Shown in pieces: positions 25,314-33,448 of a stretch of 44,683 nucleotides of DNA. The notes beneath the pieces are model-generated. The model was given only the letters and a program-made list of their open reading frames with translations. It searched no databases and was not told where the DNA came from. This stretch comes from Cyanobacteria bacterium REEB67 (GTDB lineage Bacteria; Cyanobacteriota; Vampirovibrionia; Obscuribacterales; Obscuribacteraceae). Positions within the stretch are counted from its first letter, which is position 1; the number at the start of each line of letters is the position of its first letter. The translations under genes and the position numbers were made by a program. The stretch lies in the NCBI GenBank assembly GCA_018971775.1, contig JAGXAB010000054.1:1-44683 (forward strand), given 5' to 3'.

Positions 25314-27675
25314 GCATATCTATATAAGTTTTGTGCTCGATCAGCTTGTCTTGCATTAGCTGCTTCAAATAAGAGCCTTTTGTGCCGAGGTCGGGCAGGC
25401 GGTCGATCACGTCCTGGACGAGGTGGAAGCGGTCCAGGTCGTTTTGCACACGCATATCGAAGGCTGTAGTGATCGTGCCTTCCTCTTTGTAGCCGCGCAC
25501 ATGCATGTTGCGATTGGTGCGTCTGTAAGTCAGTCGATGCACGAGAGTGGGATAACCATGGAAGGCGAAGACTATGTGTTTGTCTTTTGTAAATAATGAG
25601 TCGTAATCGACTTCACTCAGTCCATGCGGATGTTCGCTGGCCGATTGCAGGCGCATCAAGTCGACGACGTTGATCACCCTTATTTTGAGCTCTGGTAAAT
25701 GCTCTCGCAAAATCGAGACAGCGGCCAGTACTTCCAGAGTCGGCGTGTCGCCGCAACAGGCCATGACTATATCGGGCTCGGCTTCTTGATCGTTGCTCGC
25801 CCATTGCCAGATGCCTATCCCTTCGGTGCAGTGCTTGCTCGCCGCATCGATGCTGAGCCATTGGGGTAGAGCATGTTTGCCGGCGATGACCACATTGACG
25901 TAGTGCTTGCTGCGCAGGCAGTGGTCAAAAACGGAGAGCAAACAGTTCGCATCCGGAGGCAAATAGCACCTGACGATGTCCGCTTTTTTGTTGATGACAT
26001 GATCGAGGAAGCCCGGGTCCTGGTGCGTGAAGCCGTTGTGATCCTGCTGCCAGACATGCGAGGCGAGCAAATAGTTGAGCGAGGCGATATCGCGCCGCCA
26101 GGGCAATTCTTTTGTTACTTTCAGCCATTTTGCATGCTGGCTGAACATCGAATCGACGATGCGGATGAAGGCTTCATAACTGTTGAAAAGACCATGACGA
26201 CCGGTGAGAAGATAGCCCTCCAGCCAGCCCTGGCATTGATGTTCGCTCAGCATGGCATCGAGGACGCGGCCGGACGTGGCCAGGCAATCGTCGCCTTCGG
26301 CTATTCTCGCTTCCCATTGCCGGCTCGTCACCTCGAAAACATCGCCGAGTAGATTGGAGAGAGTCTCATCTGGTCCGAAGATGCGAAAGTTTGATTGCTG
26401 TTCGTTCAGACTGACGACATCGCGCAGGAAGGTGCCTAAAACACGGGTATCCTGAGCATCCACGGCACCGGGTGCGGTGACCTGCACGGCGTGTTCGTGA
26501 AAGTCGGGCAGGCGTAGATCATGCAGTAGTTGGCCGCCATTTGTGTGCGGATTGGCTCCCATCCGCATCTCTCCTGTGGGCGCGAGTTCGGCTAAAGCTT
26601 CGACGAGGCGGCCATTTTCATCGAAGAGTTCCTCCGGTCGATAGCTTTTCAGCCAGTCTTCGAGTATCTGAACGTGCTGGGGATGTTCGGCGTCTACGAT
26701 CACCGGCACCTGATGCGATCTGAAGCTGCCTTCGATCGTCAGGCCGTCGACGACTTTTGGACCGGTCCAACCCTTGGGAGATCTGAGCACGATCATCGGC
26801 CAATGTGGTCTGCTTCTGGCGCCGCCTGTGCGTGCTTTGGCCTGTAGCTCACGGATCGATTCGATCGCTTTGTCGAGAGCGGTGGCCATCAGCTCATGCA
26901 TCACTTCCGGATCGCTTCCTTCGACAAAGATTGGCGTCCAGCCGTTGCCTGTGAAAAAATCTTCCAGTTCATCGGGCTCGATACGGTCCATGATCGTCGG
27001 ATTGCTGATCTTGAAACCATTGAGATGCAAGATGGGCAGTACGGCGCCATCACTGACCGGATTGAGAAATTTGTTCGATTGCCAGGCTGTAGCAAGGGGG
27101 CCGGTTTCTGCTTCGCCATCGCCGACGATGCAGGCCACAATCAGGTCCGGATTATCGAACGCCGCTCCGAAAGCGTGACTGAGCGAATAGCCTAGTTCTC
27201 CGCCTTCATGGATGGAGCCTGGGGTGGTTGGGGCGACATGGCTGGAGATGCCACCAGGGAAGGAAAATTGCTTGAAAAGCTTCTTCAGGCCCGGCTCGTC
27301 CTGGCTTATTTGCGGGTAGATCTCGCTGTAGCTGCCTTCCAGATACGTATTTGCTACCAGGGCCGGTCCGCCGTGACCAGGACCGGCGATATAAAACATG
27401 TCTAGATTGTATTTTTTGATCACCCGGTTCAAATGCACGTAGATGAAATTCTGTCCGGGAGAAGTGCCCCAGTGCCCGACAACCAGTGGCTTGACGTGCT
27501 CGAGAGTAAGCTTTTCTTTGAGAAGTGGATTGTCGTAGAGATAAATCTGGCCGACGGCGAGATAATTGGCCGCTCGCCAGTATGCATCCATCAGGCGACG
27601 CAGGGCGGGATCGAGGGTTCTGTGCGCGAGCGCTTGCATCGTGGAGGCCCGTTTGAAATCAATTTTATTGTCCAT
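25261..27675 (-). CDS. xfp: Xylulose-5-P/fructose-6-P phosphoketolase
   Basis: The 804-residue product uses thiamine diphosphate and phosphate to split xylulose-5-P into acetyl-phosphate and glyceraldehyde-3-P, or fructose-6-P into acetyl-phosphate and erythrose-4-P. Family motifs are intact: GHWGTSPGQNF (H68), AGPGHGGPA (H101), the TPP-binding GDGEAETGPLATAW (185-198), and the C-terminal VDLMRLQSASEHPHGLS and DSLFTKDKHIVFAFHGY. Length is normal. It follows the cupin gene by 19 bases and leads into atpD with a 53-base overlap of the open frames; all lie on the same strand, so cupin, xfp and the ATPase genes probably form one transcript. I cannot tell a preference for xylulose-5-P or fructose-6-P. 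Confidence 0.98.
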   Translation of the reverse strand: MDNKIDFKRASTMQALAHRTLDPALRRLMDAYWRAANYLAVGQIYLYDNPLLKEKLTLEHVKPLVVGHWGTSPGQNFIYVHLNRVIKKYNLDMFYIAGPGHGGPALVANTYLEGSYSEIYPQISQDEPGLKKLFKQFSFPGGISSHVAPTTPGSIHEGGELGYSLSHAFGAAFDNPDLIVACIVGDGEAETGPLATAWQSNKFLNPVSDGAVLPILHLNGFKISNPTIMDRIEPDELEDFFTGNGWTPIFVEGSDPEVMHELMATALDKAIESIRELQAKARTGGARSRPHWPMIVLRSPKGWTGPKVVDGLTIEGSFRSHQVPVIVDAEHPQHVQILEDWLKSYRPEELFDENGRLVEALAELAPTGEMRMGANPHTNGGQLLHDLRLPDFHEHAVQVTAPGAVDAQDTRVLGTFLRDVVSLNEQQSNFRIFGPDETLSNLLGDVFEVTSRQWEARIAEGDDCLATSGRVLDAMLSEHQCQGWLEGYLLTGRHGLFNSYEAFIRIVDSMFSQHAKWLKVTKELPWRRDIASLNYLLASHVWQQDHNGFTHQDPGFLDHVINKKADIVRCYLPPDANCLLSVFDHCLRSKHYVNVVIAGKHALPQWLSIDAASKHCTEGIGIWQWASNDQEAEPDIVMACCGDTPTLEVLAAVSILREHLPELKIRVINVVDLMRLQSASEHPHGLSEVDYDSLFTKDKHIVFAFHGYPTLVHRLTYRRTNRNMHVRGYKEEGTITTAFDMRVQNDLDRFHLVQDVIDRLPDLGTKGSYLKQLMQDKLIEHKTYIDMHGEDMPEIRNWKWGGRK

Positions 27676-27694
27676 GTTTTACCGCTTGCGTATT

Positions 27695-28030
27695 TTAATC
27701 GCCGCTCAGGGCGATTTGTATGACCAGGATCTGAAAGGGCTCCTTGCCTGTATTACGCAGGCCGAAGGTCCGGCCGCGATGGTCTGTATAAATTGACCCT
27801 TCCTGAATGACAATTTCACTTTCATCTTCGGTGAAGAGAGTTGCCTGTCCACGCTTTGGGATGAGCATCACCGATCTGTCTTTGTGATGGCGGACGGGAG
27901 TTTCCTGACCGGGCAACATGTTGAGCATGTAAGACTTGAAACCTTCACCGCAAGCTACATCCTGGAAAACAGCTTGGATGGGACTGAATTGCTCTAGCGT
28001 CGACAATTTGCACTCGTTAATCAGCATCAA
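27695..28030 (-). CDS. Small cupin-domain protein
   Basis: The 111-residue product is a single cupin barrel. Residues 30-110 show the two cupin motifs in weak form: PGQETPVRHHKDRSVMLIPKRG (metal ligands H48 and H49 with the usual later E/D) and the second at GSIYTDHRGRTFGLRNTG (H83). This H-x-H-rich pattern fits a metal-binding cupin_2 protein that could be a regulator, an isomerase or a storage protein. It lies immediately before xfp and may be the first gene of the xfp/atp operon, so a sensing role for the phosphoketolase branch is a guess. An ATG one codon downstream could be the start. Confidence 0.75.
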   Translation of the reverse strand: MMLINECKLSTLEQFSPIQAVFQDVACGEGFKSYMLNMLPGQETPVRHHKDRSVMLIPKRGQATLFTEDESEIVIQEGSIYTDHRGRTFGLRNTGKEPFQILVIQIALSGD

Positions 28031-28586
28031 TTTCTCGATTGGCCAGAGGCCGCCATTACTACTACCTTGGCGTAATAGACTGGCCGTTATCGGGAAAGAT
28101 CCATTTATTTTGTATCGACTCGATTTTTTTGCTGGATTTGCTTCGGTAATAGTCGTTATTGCTCATCCTGATTGACTAAAGATGCGCTTCTCAGTCGATC
28201 ATTAAGTTTAGTTTTGAGAGCCTTGTCATAGTTACCATCAGGAAAGTCAGGTTGTTTGGTGGAGCTCGGTCTGTTTTCGCCCGCTCAGCATTAATATCGC
28301 TATGCAATTGTGTATTATGCGCGTAGTGATTTACTCATATAGTTGACGAAAATGCACCGTATCTGGTGCGTTTTGAGAGCAACTTATTTTGCGTTACGAA
28401 TATAATGTCGCCGTGAACCCTTACCTTTATTCATTATTGTCCTTCGCGCTCACTAACTTTCGGAAAATGACTTGATTTTTTTTGACACCATGGGCGTATG
28501 ATGTGAAGTGAACACATAAACCTGTTTGGCTTTTTTGCCCCAGGGCATTGAGGTCTTCCTTGAGTCATTCATGGTGAGGCCAGCAT
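28031..28586. other. Longest gene-free stretch, divergent promoter region
   Basis: This 556-base stretch lies between the cupin/xfp/atp transcript (minus) and the MKNQKSY/dnaK/stress genes (plus). I find no convincing gene in it; short frames are either lacking a ribosome site or have low-complexity translations. It is more A+T-rich than its neighbours by eye. Visible elements are a perfect TATAAT at 28401-28406, a TTGACG at 28343-28348, a TTGACA at 28482-28487 (no well-spaced -10 partner) and the inverted repeat at 28349-28374. Both divergent operons must be started here. Confidence 0.6.
28349..28374. promoter_or_regulatory. Inverted repeat upstream of TATAAT, possible operator
   Basis: Ten-base arms, AAAATGCACC and GGTGCGTTTT, pair with one G-T position around a six-base spacer. 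The element is 27 bases upstream of TATAAT at 28401-28406 and overlaps the position a regulator would use for the plus-strand promoter. It ends in TTTT, but no gene reads into it from the left, so I prefer an operator to a terminator. Confidence 0.35.
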
Positions 28587-28778
28587 ATGAAAAATCAAAA
28601 GAGTTATCAACCTCTCGCTCCGCAGGGTCAGTCTGCGAAAAAAGGCAAAAAAAGTCGTAGCGTTCGCAGCGATCAGGCCGTTCAAAACGAGCAGCTGGAG
28701 ACCAAACAGGCTCAGTTACAGAGACCTGCATCGATCGAAGCCGTGCATCGATTCGGCAAAACTTCCGGCAGCACGTAA
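28587..28778 (+). CDS. MKNQKSY-family small basic protein (63 aa)
   Basis: The 63-residue product is basic, very rich in Lys, Gln, Ser and Arg, and has no membrane segment, so it is likely disordered and perhaps RNA/DNA- or protein-binding. The ATG follows GAGG at seven bases, a good site. Its start MKNQKSYQPLAPQGQ matches the 62-residue protein at 18285; both also have a central Gly-Lys-Lys (KKGKKSRSV here, QGKKTNVPK there) and a C-terminal helix-like, charged stretch. It lies 156 bases before dnaK on the same strand. A 116-codon frame opposite it is most likely a shadow. The function is unknown. Confidence 0.6.
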   Translation: MKNQKSYQPLAPQGQSAKKGKKSRSVRSDQAVQNEQLETKQAQLQRPASIEAVHRFGKTSGST

Positions 28779-28934
28779 CGCTTTTTGCCGCATCCAAAAA
28801 CATAATTATACTCGTCTGATTATTGATTGTAATCGGCCTGGTTCGCGGCGCGATCTAGTCTCGCCGTAGCTCTGCATCATCTAAATAGCGCATTTTGCAA
28901 TCAATCAGCGCGATCAATTAAAAGGAATAAGACC

Positions 28935-30851
28935 ATGGGAAAATCAGTAGGCATCGATCTTGGTACGACAAATTCTGTTGTGGCCGTTATTGAAGGTGGA
29001 CAACCGACCGTCATAGTCAATAGCGACGGCAATCGTACAACACCTTCGGTAGTGGCAATTACGAAAACCGGAGAGCGTGTTGTTGGTCAATTAGCTAGAA
29101 GGCAGGCCGTACTCAATCCAACAAACACGATTTCTTCTATAAAAAGATTCATCGGTCGTAGATTCGACGAAGTCGAATCCGAGCGCAAAATGGTGCCTTA
29201 CACTGTGAAGGCGAGTGAAGACGGAGGCTGTAAGGTTTTAATCGACAAGAAAGAATACTCTCCCGAAGAAATTTCGGCAATGGTCCTGCGCAAACTAAAA
29301 GAAGATGCCGAAAAATATCTCGGTGAAAAAGTAACCAGCGCCGTCATTACCGTTCCTGCTTATTTCAACGACTCGCAACGCCAATCGACGAAAAATGCCG
29401 GCGCTATCGCTGGACTCGATGTGCTGCGGATAATTAACGAGCCGACGGCCGCCGCACTTGCTTATGGTATCGATAAAAAGACCGACGAAATGGTCATGGT
29501 TTTCGACCTCGGCGGCGGTACTTTTGACGTTTCGATTCTGGAAGTCGGCGATGGCGTTTTTCAGGTCAAGGCCACCTCGGGCGACACTCATCTCGGTGGC
29601 GATGACTTTGATCACGCTGTGGTCAACTATGTAGCCGACCAATTTGAGAAGCAAGAAGGCGTCGACCTGCGTAAAGATCCTCAGGCTTTGCAGCGTTTGT
29701 CCGAGGCTTGCGAAAAGGCAAAAATCGAGCTTTCCTCTTTGACTGAGGCGGTCATCGCTTTGCCCTTTGTCACTGCGACCGCTTCCGGTCCGAAGCATCT
29801 TGAAATGAAATTGTCTCGCGCCAAGTTTAACGAGCTTACACATGCTCTGGTCGAGAAGTGTCGCAAGCCAGTCGAGCAGGCTCTGGCCGACGCCGGGCTC
29901 AGTCCCGGACAGATTGATGAGGTAGTACTCGTCGGCGGTTCGACGAGAATATTGGCTGTGCAGGCGCTGGTCAAAAGTCTGACTGGTGGTCAAGAACCCA
30001 ATCAAAGCGTTAATCCGGACGAAGTGGTGGCAATCGGTGCTGCTATCCAGGCCGGTGTTATAGGCGGCGAAGTTTCAGATGTGGTGCTTCTCGACGTCAC
30101 TCCTCTGTCGCTTGGTATCGAAACCATGGGTGGTGTCTTCACCAAGCTGGTCGAACGCAATACGACTATCCCGACGCACAAATCAAATCTCTTTTCTACC
30201 GCCGAAGATAATCAGCCCGGGGTTGATATTTATGTCTTTCAGGGCGAACGTCCCATGGCCAGAGATAACAAATCGCTCGGCAATTTCAAGCTCGACGGCA
30301 TCAAGCCTGGACCACGTGGCAGTGCTGCTATCGAAGTCTCCTTCGATATCGACTCGAACGGCATCGTAAACGTTGCTGCCAAGGATCAAACAACCGGCAA
30401 AGAACAAAAAATAACGATCACGGCCAGCACCAATCTGACCAAAGAAGACGTCGAGCGCTTGCTCAAGGAAGCTACCGTCAATGCCGAGGCCGATCGCAAA
30501 GCAAAAGAAGGCGCGGAAATTGATAACGAAGCCAATCAGGTCTGTTATTTGATCGAGCACCAGCTGAGTGAAGGTGGCCCTAAAGTAAAAGAGACCAATC
30601 GCTTACGCGCACAGATGCAGATCAGCGAATTGCGTCAGAAGCTCGAGCGTCATGAAAACAGAGATGAGATCAAAAAGCGTACCGTCGAGCTGCGGGGCTT
30701 GCTTCACATGATTCAAGAAGACATCTCCGCCGCTGACACTCAGCCTGCGCCACAGGCAAGTGGTGGTTCGCATCAAAGCAATCATGCCGACAAGCATCCC
30801 CGCCACGAAGACGAAGATATTGTCGATGCCGAAGTAACAAGCGCCGTTTAG
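28935..30851 (+). CDS. dnaK: Hsp70 chaperone DnaK
   Basis: The 638-residue product is a full-length DnaK. The nucleotide-binding domain has IDLGTTNSVVAV near the N-terminus, VITVPAYFNDSQRQSTKNAG, the MVFDLGGGTFDVSILEVGDG phosphate loop and VVLVGGSTRI; the linker VVLLDVTPLSLGIETMGG and the substrate-binding domain follow. The C-terminus ends in a charged tail with EDEDIVDAEVTSAV, like bacterial DnaK. AAGGAA lies nine bases before the ATG. No CIRCE-type inverted repeat is visible upstream, and no grpE or dnaJ is adjacent, so control is by another system. The next gene is a stress-type membrane protein, 24 bases on. Confidence 0.98.
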   Translation: MGKSVGIDLGTTNSVVAVIEGGQPTVIVNSDGNRTTPSVVAITKTGERVVGQLARRQAVLNPTNTISSIKRFIGRRFDEVESERKMVPYTVKASEDGGCKVLIDKKEYSPEEISAMVLRKLKEDAEKYLGEKVTSAVITVPAYFNDSQRQSTKNAGAIAGLDVLRIINEPTAAALAYGIDKKTDEMVMVFDLGGGTFDVSILEVGDGVFQVKATSGDTHLGGDDFDHAVVNYVADQFEKQEGVDLRKDPQALQRLSEACEKAKIELSSLTEAVIALPFVTATASGPKHLEMKLSRAKFNELTHALVEKCRKPVEQALADAGLSPGQIDEVVLVGGSTRILAVQALVKSLTGGQEPNQSVNPDEVVAIGAAIQAGVIGGEVSDVVLLDVTPLSLGIETMGGVFTKLVERNTTIPTHKSNLFSTAEDNQPGVDIYVFQGERPMARDNKSLGNFKLDGIKPGPRGSAAIEVSFDIDSNGIVNVAAKDQTTGKEQKITITASTNLTKEDVERLLKEATVNAEADRKAKEGAEIDNEANQVCYLIEHQLSEGGPKVKETNRLRAQMQISELRQKLERHENRDEIKKRTVELRGLLHMIQEDISAADTQPAPQASGGSHQSNHADKHPRHEDEDIVDAEVTSAV

Positions 30852-30875
30852 CCAAAACTTATAGAAGGATGAAAA

Positions 30876-31415
30876 ATGACCAATAATAGCTCAGCCATTG
30901 CCGTATTTTCGACCCATGTGCAGGCCGAAGAGGCAATCAAAGAATTGCAAAAATCGGGTTTCGATATGACCAAACTCAGTATCGTCGCCAAAAATTTTCA
31001 GACCGAAGAGCATGTCGTTGGCTACTACAATCTCGGTGATCGCGCCGCTAGCTGGGGCCGTTTCGGCGCCTTCTGGGGATGGATATGGGGCCTTTTGTTC
31101 GGCTCCGCATTCCTTTTTATTCCCGGTATCGGACCTGTGATGATCGGTGGACCGATCGTCAGCTGGTTGATTGCTGCTCTCGAGACTTCGGTGGTAGCCG
31201 GTGGCGTATCGGCTCTCGGTGGGGCGTTGATGACGCTCGGCATACCGAACGATAGCGTGCTGGCTTATGAAACTGCGGTTAAGAACGACAAGTTTTTAGT
31301 CGTTGCCCATGGCACCCGTGAGCAAGTAGAAAAGGCCCGGTCGATACTGGCCATTAATAACGGCGCTGAAGTTTCAGTGCACGATCAACTGGTGGCCGCC
31401 GGTGCCATTACCTAA
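30876..31415 (+). CDS. General stress protein 17M-like membrane protein
   Basis: The 179-residue product begins with SAIAVFSTHVQAEEAIKELQKSGFDMTKLSIVAK, an alpha/beta domain typical of the 17M-type general stress proteins (DUF1269/YflT-like). The middle (residues 60-125) is Gly- and Trp-rich and hydrophobic with two or three possible membrane spans (WGWIWGLLFGSAFLFIPGIGPVMIGG, then ETSVVAGGVSALGGALMTL), and the end returns to the globular fold (FLVVAHGTREQVEKARSIL). The family is stress-induced in several bacteria; the mechanism is unknown. GGATG lies at the ribosome site. It is next to dnaK, which fits a shared stress transcript. Confidence 0.88.
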   Translation: MTNNSSAIAVFSTHVQAEEAIKELQKSGFDMTKLSIVAKNFQTEEHVVGYYNLGDRAASWGRFGAFWGWIWGLLFGSAFLFIPGIGPVMIGGPIVSWLIAALETSVVAGGVSALGGALMTLGIPNDSVLAYETAVKNDKFLVVAHGTREQVEKARSILAINNGAEVSVHDQLVAAGAIT

Positions 31416-31496
31416 ATTTGTCGAAGGATAGAAGCCTGGAAATCAAAGCGGATCAAAGTATTCTCAGTCTATGGAAGGTCTCTTCTGCCAGCCGAT

Positions 31497-32816
31497 TCAA
31501 ATCTCGTTCAAAAGTTTCTGCAGACTTTCTTTGTAAGCATTGATCAAAGCAGCTACGCCCTTTTCCTTGGATTCGTTATAGAGGGTGACAAAATCCGCCA
31601 CCGCTATTGGTGCGCCAATATTGACGGTCGAAGTTTGCCAGCCTTTGGGCGAAATCTTGTCGAACAACTCGGTTTCGATAAAGTCTAAAACGCGACAGGC
31701 TTGTATTTCCGAGCGCGGATGGGCGAGCATACGCTCCATAATGATCAGCCGCTCGATGCGCTCGAAGTCGCTTTGCAGACATGGGCTGGCATAGCCTGCG
31801 CAATGGAAAGCCTCCGGGTGCATGGCGATCGATTTTATCGTTTGATTCCCGCCTACCTTATTGCGGGTGGCATATAGTCTGTCGGTGGTATTTGCCGCCA
31901 TGGCGTGTGGCTCGGCAAAGCCCATTGCTTTGTCCACATTGTCCAGCATGGTGTTGGCAATCAGATCGGTGGCCTTGATCGCATCACCTGGCATTTCGGG
32001 CAGATCATAGGCCCAGCAAAGCCTCTTCAGATAGGCGTCTACCGTCGCCTGCAGCCTGGTTAAAATATCGAAGCGGGCAGCGTCCGATTTTTGTGGCGGC
32101 ACCAAGTTGAGGTGATTGTCTATTTTATCCAGTGCCGGTGTGATCGCTGCGATAAGGTCGCTTTCCAGTTTCACCCTTATGGCCGCTGGAATGATTACGA
32201 CAGGTTCGTTTGTATGGGCCATTTTTTCGAGTTTTGGGGACTTGACTGCCTTCGTCCTCTGGCCGGCTTCGAGTCTTTCCTTTTCGATGTCGAGCAAGAT
32301 GTGAAAAATCGTCGATTGCAAATGATGGATCTTTTCTTCATCCGCGGTGATTTCCGCCTCGGGGAAAACGACCAGTTTGCGCTCGCCCTCGCGCAGGATT
32401 TTTTCCGTCATCGCTACTGAATGAAAGTCAGCCTTGCCGCGAGCCACCGAATAACAGCCGATTTTCTGAAAGAGCCAGCCGCGCCAGCCGTTGTCCCAAT
32501 CGAAACATTCGCGGGCGGCGATGCAATAAAAGTTTTCGTGGAAATGTCTGGCTAGCGCGACGACCACGAACGGGTCCTGTCTGTCGGGATGGTTGAGCAT
32601 GATCGCGGCGCGACGATTTTTGCGCAGCCCGCGCATCGCTTCGGCACCGGCCCTGATGTTGATTGATAACTGCTCGCGCCGCTTAAGCCAGGCCGGCAAT
32701 ATGGCTTTGGCGACCGCAATCACCAGCTTGTTCGGCTGGGGCTCTTTGAATTTTAAGGGTAGCGGATGACCTGGCAAAGACTCTGGCAAAAAATCGACTC
32801 GGGTTTGATCCAGCAC
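31497..32816 (-). CDS. PlsC-like acyltransferase
   Basis: The 439-residue product contains the PlsC/LPLAT catalytic motif NHPDRQD, an H-x4-D pair (H76, D81), and the later glycerophosphate-binding region KLVVFPEAEITAD, where the usual F-P-E-G-T-R-S is replaced by F-P-E-A-E. Between them lies VARGKADFHSVAMTE. The family moves an acyl group to lysophospholipid or another polar acceptor at the membrane. The C-terminal 280 residues are not part of the usual domain and contain many helical stretches; I do not recognise them. The altered FPEG motif means the substrate may differ from lysophosphatidate. Single gene, converging on the dnaK/stress group. Confidence 0.82.
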   Translation of the reverse strand: MLDQTRVDFLPESLPGHPLPLKFKEPQPNKLVIAVAKAILPAWLKRREQLSINIRAGAEAMRGLRKNRRAAIMLNHPDRQDPFVVVALARHFHENFYCIAARECFDWDNGWRGWLFQKIGCYSVARGKADFHSVAMTEKILREGERKLVVFPEAEITADEEKIHHLQSTIFHILLDIEKERLEAGQRTKAVKSPKLEKMAHTNEPVVIIPAAIRVKLESDLIAAITPALDKIDNHLNLVPPQKSDAARFDILTRLQATVDAYLKRLCWAYDLPEMPGDAIKATDLIANTMLDNVDKAMGFAEPHAMAANTTDRLYATRNKVGGNQTIKSIAMHPEAFHCAGYASPCLQSDFERIERLIIMERMLAHPRSEIQACRVLDFIETELFDKISPKGWQTSTVNIGAPIAVADFVTLYNESKEKGVAALINAYKESLQKLLNEI

Positions 32817-32887
32817 GGAGATGAGAACCCGGCAATTATACTAGATTTCCCGATTCGTGAATTTTGCGCCGGAGGCGGTTCTTGCCG

Positions 32888-33268
32888 TCAGTGGTTGAGC
32901 AGGCTTTCGAGGGTGGTCTTCAGATCATTTTGTGAGCAGGATTTGTGGAGAAAGGCGTCCATACCGGCGTCCAGGCAATGACGCTGGATCTCGGCGTCGC
33001 TTTCGCTGGTCAGGGCGATAATCGGTGTGCGTTTGCCGGACTTGGCCTCGGCTTCTCTGATTTTTTTCGCGCATTCCAATCCGCTCATGCGCGGCATTCT
33101 CAAATCCATAAAAATGGCGTCGTAGTTCTCAGTCGCCAGCATCTGCAAAGCGGCCTCGCCGTTCGGCGCTTCCTTTATTTCGTAACCAAAAGCTTTGACA
33201 GCACAGGCCGTGGCAAATCGCACCAGAGCGGTGTCGTCGACTACGAGGATTAGCGGTTGCTCGGACAT
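32888..33268 (-). CDS. Stand-alone receiver-domain response regulator
   Basis: The 126-residue product is one CheY-like receiver domain with no output domain. The acidic pocket DD (residues 11-12), the phosphoacceptor D55 in AIFMDLRMPRMSG, the Thr/Ser switch near ALTSES and the conserved K109 in AFLHKS are all present. Such proteins act as phosphorelay intermediates or bind a partner directly. It lies downstream of the OmpR-type regulator and histidine kinase genes on the same strand but 167 bases away, behind a likely terminator, so it is probably transcribed on its own. Confidence 0.93.
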   Translation of the reverse strand: MSEQPLILVVDDTALVRFATACAVKAFGYEIKEAPNGEAALQMLATENYDAIFMDLRMPRMSGLECAKKIREAEAKSGKRTPIIALTSESDAEIQRHCLDAGMDAFLHKSCSQNDLKTTLESLLNH

Positions 33269-33423
33269 GGTGTCTACTCTGAAGGAGGTTCTCGGGTGAC
33301 GAGGTTTGATGTTTATCGTTTGTCACCACATTCAGTCAATCAGAAGGCCGGTGAATAGTGCGTGAATGCAAGGTGAACTAAGCGTGAGTTTTTTGTTAAA
33401 TTGGAGTCGCTGTGTGAAAAATG

Positions 33424-33448
33424 GAAAGAGAGCTTTTAACTCTCTTTC
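33424..33448 (-). terminator. Intrinsic terminator of the kinase/regulator operon
   Basis: Perfect nine-base arms GAAAGAGAG and CTCTCTTTC flank a seven-base loop; on the minus strand a TTTTT follows two bases later. The stop codon of the OmpR-type regulator gene lies in the loop. Confidence 0.55.

Noticed and set aside
28453..28803. 116-codon frame opposite the 63-residue MKNQKSY protein.
   Set aside because: No ribosome site, mixed Cys/Arg-rich translation; the plus-strand frame has a strong ribosome site and a paralogue in the window.
29295..30005. Open frame of 236 codons opposite dnaK.
   Set aside because: Long antisense frames opposite dnaK are a known coding-bias artefact, and no start site is evident.
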